Shown here piece after piece: positions 59,081 through 64,000 of a stretch of 64,000 bases of DNA. The stretch comes from Arthrobotrys musiformis (Eukaryota > Ascomycota > Orbiliomycetes > Orbiliales > Orbiliaceae), in the NCBI GenBank assembly GCA_036971715.1, contig JAVHJL010000010.1, positions 496,001 through 560,000 on the forward strand. The letters run 5' to 3'. Position 1 is the stretch's first letter. Every line of letters begins with the position of its first letter. Position numbers and translations under genes: made by a program. The notes under the pieces were generated by a model. It did no database searches. It saw nothing but the letters and a program-made list of their open reading frames with translations, and was not told the DNA's origin.

Positions 59081-61493
59081 GGTCCGGTATATCTGCTCTG
59101 GGTGTATTGACCAATTCGAGAATGGCGAAACCTAGCTCGCAGGCGCAGGATGACGAGATTGCGCCGCCTCCCTCGTATTGTTTGTCGACTATAGCGATAA
59201 TATCGAGCACCGGAATGTCCCTCGTAACGTTAAATTGTATGGAGGATGACTTCGGCCTGGCAGTGCAGTGTGTCGCTGTCGATGGAATGGCAGCGTTTGG
59301 AGAGGTGAGGTTGGGTTAATTTGGTTTGGGGTGGGTGGAGTTGAAAAAGCAAACAGCCTGCCAATCCAGGCTTGCTGTTGGATTTGGGGGGTTTTGGGCT
59401 TCGGAACATTGCTGTGATGCTCCGAAGCTGTTTTACCCAAACAACTAATCAATAAAAATAAAAAAATAAAAGAAAAAAAAAAAGACCTGACAGACGGGCC
59501 CTAGGCGGCTGCTTGATCCTCAGTCGACGATACTACCATGGACCACAAGCAGTAATTTGGATTAGATTTCCTCAGGGCTCATAGGATTGCATGATCATGA
59601 TGGGTGTTTTTGGCGGAGAAGCGGGCGTTAACTCCAGACGACAAATCGAATCGCTGGTCAGCACAGTATAGTCTTAAGTTAAGGCTTAAGATCCCCCGAG
59701 GCTGTATTATTATAGTGCTATATTCAGCACCTGTCCATATCGAATATCCAATATTGGATCCCATGTATTCCATGTTAAATATACAACATGTAGTGTAAAC
59801 AGCGGGGCCTGGGAAGGATACAACCAGAGTAGACCTTGTTCACAAGTACAATGCTGCAGTTAACCTCGAGCGATCGTTATCGTTTAGGTCTGAATAATAC
59901 GCCGCCTCGTACACTCGTATTGAAATATTCGGATTGGTGAGGTTGTCAATCAATTGTTACAGTTCTTCTATTCATCCGAAGTCTCTGCGGACCTCCCTCT
60001 CTTTTGAACCGCTGGGCGGAATTCGGCTCCTCGGGGGCAAAAGAGTTTCAGCTCCACTTTGGCATGCTTGGGCTCCGTTTAGACTGGTCGGTTGGCTGCC
60101 ACTTGGACAACCCTCGAGGAAATCTGTGTCAGACCACTCTGCAAGGCCGTAGGTTTTACGCTAGGAGTGGATAACCCCATCCGCTACCTCCGCATCTCTC
60201 GGTTCGGTAAGTTTTCCTTGGTTTTCTCCCACCGTCGTTTTCCGACTCCTCACAAATCAAGGTGGGAATTCCGCCGAATGAGAACGCTTCGAATTTGGGT
60301 ACGAAAAAAAAAAAGGTAATTCGGAAAGGATCGAACCCCAGGATCGTATATTGAAATACAATCTTTCTGTGAAACACAGCTTGCGTACTTCACTGCGAGC
60401 AGTATTTGACAAACGGCCGTTGTATATCGCCCTATAGCATCAGTATCAATATGAGAGACGAGCTTTGGTTGAGCAGTTCAGCCAAAAAGGACCCTCCGAG
60501 GGTGTACCAGGGTTCTGGTAGTCAGCAATATGGGGTACGATTGTTCAGCGTTTTGGGCCTGTCCCCACCCCGCCATGGCCAGGTCGCGTCTAGCGTCCGA
60601 ATATAGGCTATATCAGTTGACCGGTCCGACTATGCGTATTTTAAAAGCGAGTCCCTGTTAATCTGAAAAATTTATTGATCATTCAGCTGGTCGGCCTTCA
60701 TCTACCATCCGGGCAAACACTCGGTCTGACTAGCCAAAAGTTAGGTGTCGACATGCAGTTCCGAAAGCCTCTGCGCAGGTACAGAAATATGTGTGCGACT
60801 GTGATACCCCGTGCGTGCTTGTTCTGTAAATTAACAGATGCATCCATATATACCAAACATGCCGTAGTACAGGCATGTTCGACATTAAACCCCGATTTTA
60901 GGCCGCCTCTGGTTGATGGTATCTCATCGATATCGATAGGCCCCGTAATTGGTGGAGAGCTCCACGAAAAAAGAAGAAGCACGAGCCTACCCACTCGATT
61001 GTCTGTGAGCCAGTCGTTTTTGTCCTGAATCTTGTGTACCGAAATTTTAAACCCATGAGTCTGATGATGTTGAGAGCACGCTATTTTGACAAGTCAGGTT
61101 AAAGATCCATTGCATCAGGACCTTACCAGGTTCACGTGCGGCGCAATTGCTTCGCGTTCCGGTGCCTCTTAATTAATTAGTAGTTAGCTTGAAGAATCCA
61201 GATGAGATGGTCGACTCGTAGCCGCCAAGATGAAGCCGGTCAGGATGGGAAACGAAACGTGCACTTTGACGAAAGCAAGGAAAGCCGGAATATGTACTTT
61301 CCATGCTGGCTCGCCAGACTACGAGTTCGTTATGCTTTTGCCTGCACGGAATCTAACATGCAGCGAACCCCGATCACCCAGAATTAGCATCCACATGAAT
61401 CAATGAGCGAGCGAGCAGCTGTAACAGCTGGATGCCCTAGCCACAGGTAGCCGGACGGAAAAGAAGAAACCAATTTTATGGGGAAGGGGTAAT

Positions 61494-61524
<31 letters not shown>

Positions 61525-63424
61525 GGCAGCAAAACGGTCGTTTGAAGTTTGAACTATCACCACATCATCAGGACACTCCCCGTTTGCGCAACTTCATCAC
61601 TATTAGCATCATAACCACCTTTGGACCATATCGACGTCCATTCGGAGTTCAAATCGCGGCCAGCAGATCCGGCCCGGCAAGATTGACGAATCTAACCCCC
61701 ATCGCCAACAGTACACGCCGGCCTGCGCATCTTGGAATCAACTGGGGCTCCTGGTCCATCAACGAGCAGATTTAAAAGAATACTCCGCTGAGGTGATAAA
61801 AAAAAAATAGGAAGAAGAAATAATAAACGTCTACAAAGCGCACAGGCCAGTACATGGACACTATACAGCGATAGGCGTATTATCAACTTTTGTTCCGACG
61901 AACCCTCAGGGAAGACAGCCTGCTCGAACTAGTACCTGGTTTATTTTTTTTATTTTTTTTTATTTTTTTTTATTTCTTATTCTTCCCTATTCTAGGACCT
62001 TAAACGGTACCCTCGATAGGCAGAATTTAAAGAACCCCTCGAACACATCTCGATTTCACCGATCCGTGCCACACAAGGAGCGCCATTTTCTGAGGGGGAA
62101 AACAAAAGAAAAGAAAGGAAAGGAAAAGAGAAAAAGAAAAAGAAAAAGAGCCGTAACTCCACTTCCATATTAACTTGCCCCGGTCTCCAGATTGTGGAGC
62201 ATAAGGTGCACGAAAGAGGGAGTGGAGTCTAGCACCTCGTTTTTTTCTTGGTCCATCGGTCAGTACTATCTTTTGATCCAAGGAACGAGGTACTCCGTCG
62301 TGGGCCAAGTGACTTGCAGGAACAGGCATACCTAAGTGTACGCAGTGCGAGTAACCAGGCAGGCAGCACCAAAAACCAGAAACGTTCATTGACAAGCACC
62401 AGTGCGGTTGGAGGTTTTGAGGTGCTGCGGTGCGTTTGTTACAAGTGCAAGCAGCAGAAGCATAACTTGAAGCGTAGCGCAAGCACATACCACCTCGAGA
62501 ACCTCTCTCTCCGCAGAAGTTAACTTGGATGGAAATTGGCGCTGGCGCTATGTAATCATATTGCTTGCTGCAAGCCAGATCCGTTAAAAAGGACCAGACA
62601 CAGCCTATCTGCAACAAAAGCCTCTTCTCACGATCTTCCTTTATACCTCTTTTTGGATCTCTCGTTTTTCGGCCTTCGACTACTGAAAAATATTTCCTTT
62701 CCTCCCTGTTTCTTTTGGATTTGAATTTTTAGATTTTAGGCGTTTCCCTTCGTTCTTTCTTTTGTTGATATCGAGATTTCCCTTTTTGCTGTCTTTTTCT
62801 TGGATGAACAGTCAGAATGGGTCGCTCGTTCCAATAGAACCTCTGACTGAGTTTTGAACTCGACAAGTTCGAACGTTAGTTGCAAGAATCGATCCTTTGA
62901 TTTTATATGTAAGCTGACGTCGTTGGTTGTCGCCCAAGCCGTTGGTCGAAAGCATCCGCAACTGGATCCGACAGACGAACTGGGCAAAGGAAAGACATTT
63001 TTCAGACAGGAAGGAAGGCAAAAGGACGGCGTTTCGAGTTGGTTTAGCGGATTTCTGTCGCTCCATTTTGACAGCTTGATATAACATCCATTGGAGCACC
63101 AGCCCAAGCCCAAGTCCAAGTCCAAGTCCGAGTCCAAGTTCGAGTCCAAGGGACCCACCTCTCTAAAATACACGCGACTCGAGTCCTAGCTCTCTTGGAG
63201 TCTGGGGGAGGGGAGATTCGTTCATACAAAATCCTATAGACGGCAACTCTGTTAGTACAGTAATTTCACATCGAAGAACTCGATTTGCGACTGCGGGAAG
63301 GACCCCAGGAATAGGTATATCCAACACCATCAAAGGAAGAAATATTCGACAATCTGGTAGATACAGGCTGGTCATAAAAAAGGACGCTCATGCCCAACAC
63401 ACGGTCAACGCAAACTTCGGTATT
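59081..63424. other. 4.3 kb gene-poor region before the zinc-finger gene
   Basis: No gene was called. It contains a 28-base A-run at 61494-61521, T/A tracts at about 61938-61976 (runs of T broken by single A) and pyrimidine-rich sequence near 62620-62800. Frames such as 62027-62617 (196 codons, minus) are low-complexity Phe/Ser/Leu readings of purine-rich DNA. The right part must hold the promoter and leader of the zinc-finger gene, including a hexamer repeat at 63098-63150. Confidence 0.45.
63098..63150. repeat. AAGTCC hexanucleotide repeat
   Basis: About eight imperfect copies of AAGTCC/AAGCCC/GAGTCC in tandem, roughly 280 bp upstream of the zinc-finger gene start. The unit keeps every frame open, so a motif-less minus-strand frame with Asp-Leu repeats appears here by chance. 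Confidence 0.75.
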
Positions 63425-64000
63425 ATGCCTACTCGAAAGGATCCCTTGTCAGCTGTGCCGGCGACTCCGACACGACAGAGCTCAGATCCTCCAGCCGTGA
63501 TACCGTCGCCCGAGAGGAAAGGGTCAGTGTCAAGCAATAGTACATCTAATTCTGCCCCACCGACTCCGACTATAAAGCAGCAGTCTCATATCTGTCAGTC
63601 GTGTGGACGAGGATTCTCCAGAGCAGAGCATCTCGACCGGCATCTGGCCACCCATTTGCCACCATCTGAGGCGAAAACGTATATATGTACCTTGTGTACA
63701 AAGGGATTTACCCGGAAGGATGTCTTGAGTCGACATATAAAAGCGGTTCACCAAACGAAGAAGATTGAAGTGAAAAAGTCAAGGCGAAGGAGCTGTATTA
63801 GATGTGCTGGGTTTAAGATTAAATGTTCGAGCGGCGCCTCGAAAGGTCGGACAGTTGTGGCACCTTGTGATGCATGTGCAAGGCGAGGCCATGAATGCGT
63901 CTTCGATGCGGACTCGGACTTGATTGTCATTCGTAGGGAATCTCTGAACGATCCTACCGAGGCGGATATCAACGACGAAGACGACGATGATGTGGATGAC
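63425..64000 (+). CDS. C2H2 plus Zn2Cys6 transcription factor, 3' end outside the window
   Basis: Nuclear DNA-binding regulator combining two zinc-finger types, a known fungal architecture. 192 residues are visible. A Ser/Thr/Pro-rich start leads to two C2H2 fingers: CQSCGRGFSRAEHLDRHLATH, and a second from CTLCTKGFTRKDVLSRH to AVH. A basic linker KKSRRR leads into a Zn2Cys6 cluster with spacing C-X2-C-X6-C-X13-C-X2-C-X6-C (CIRCAGFKIKC ... CDACARRGHEC). An acidic stretch begins where the window ends. The ATG at 63425 is the first in its frame after the stop at 63164. The frame is open but ATG-less in between, so an upstream exon is possible. The middle-homology domain expected further on cannot be seen. 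Confidence 0.9.
   Translation, partial: MPTRKDPLSAVPATPTRQSSDPPAVIPSPERKGSVSSNSTSNSAPPTPTIKQQSHICQSCGRGFSRAEHLDRHLATHLPPSEAKTYICTLCTKGFTRKDVLSRHIKAVHQTKKIEVKKSRRRSCIRCAGFKIKCSSGASKGRTVVAPCDACARRGHECVFDADSDLIVIRRESLNDPTEADINDEDDDDVDD

Noticed and set aside
60310..60380. tRNA- or SINE-like stretch with GGTTCGATCC on the minus strand followed by a T-run
   Set aside because: The T-arm stem pairs only through G-U wobbles and no acceptor or anticodon stem can be drawn.
62027..62617. 196-codon minus-strand frame
   Set aside because: Composition is driven by purine/pyrimidine tracts and no family resemblance was found.
1..64000. CRISPR arrays, rRNA genes, complete tRNAs, telomere repeats, viral genes
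   Set aside because: None found on reading both strands; the window is eukaryotic nuclear sequence.

Overview
The window looks like nuclear DNA of a filamentous ascomycete (Pezizomycotina). Genes carry short GT-AG introns, mostly 50 to 170 bp, often with CTAAC-type branch sites. The gene set is typical of these fungi: sugar transporter, xylitol dehydrogenase, fungal bZIP, Ral2-like Kelch/BTB protein, Rab4-type GTPase, Utp17 and Rpb10. Gene density is low, about 15 genes in 64 kb with gene-free stretches of 2 to 8 kb. A class such as Orbiliomycetes or Pezizomycetes would fit, but that is a guess.

Left third (1-23.3 kb). Four sugar-related genes lie loosely together: a sugar/lactose-permease-type MFS transporter (minus, cut by the window start), an intracellular GH1 beta-glucosidase (plus), a rhamnose-dehydrogenase-like SDR (minus) and an NAD-dependent xylitol dehydrogenase (minus). 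A protein of unknown function sits 15 bp upstream of the SDR, in the same reading frame. Next come a small secreted cysteine-rich protein built as signal peptide, propeptide, Lys-Arg site and mature domain, with a CCAAT tandem array in front of it, and then an intronless protein of unknown function.

Middle (23.3-45.5 kb). A four-exon bZIP regulator is followed by 7.9 kb without a recognisable gene. That gap holds a block of DNA palindromes, one of them a CRE site. Then follow a serine-rich basic protein, a proline-rich protein with a SUMO-interacting motif, and a six-exon Rab4/Ypt4-type GTPase with a large insert.

Right third (46-64 kb). UTP17/NAN1 (SSU processome) and RPB10 (shared RNA polymerase subunit) stand head to head on 336 bp. 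Next are a Kelch/BTB protein of the Ral2/LZTR1 type and an MTH1-like Nudix hydrolase. The Nudix gene only becomes complete when exons are joined across a 1.8 kb intron. A 4.3 kb gene-poor stretch leads to a C2H2 plus Zn2Cys6 transcription factor cut by the window end.

Exon structures were worked out by hand from reading frame, splice signals and family motifs. No transcript or database evidence was available.
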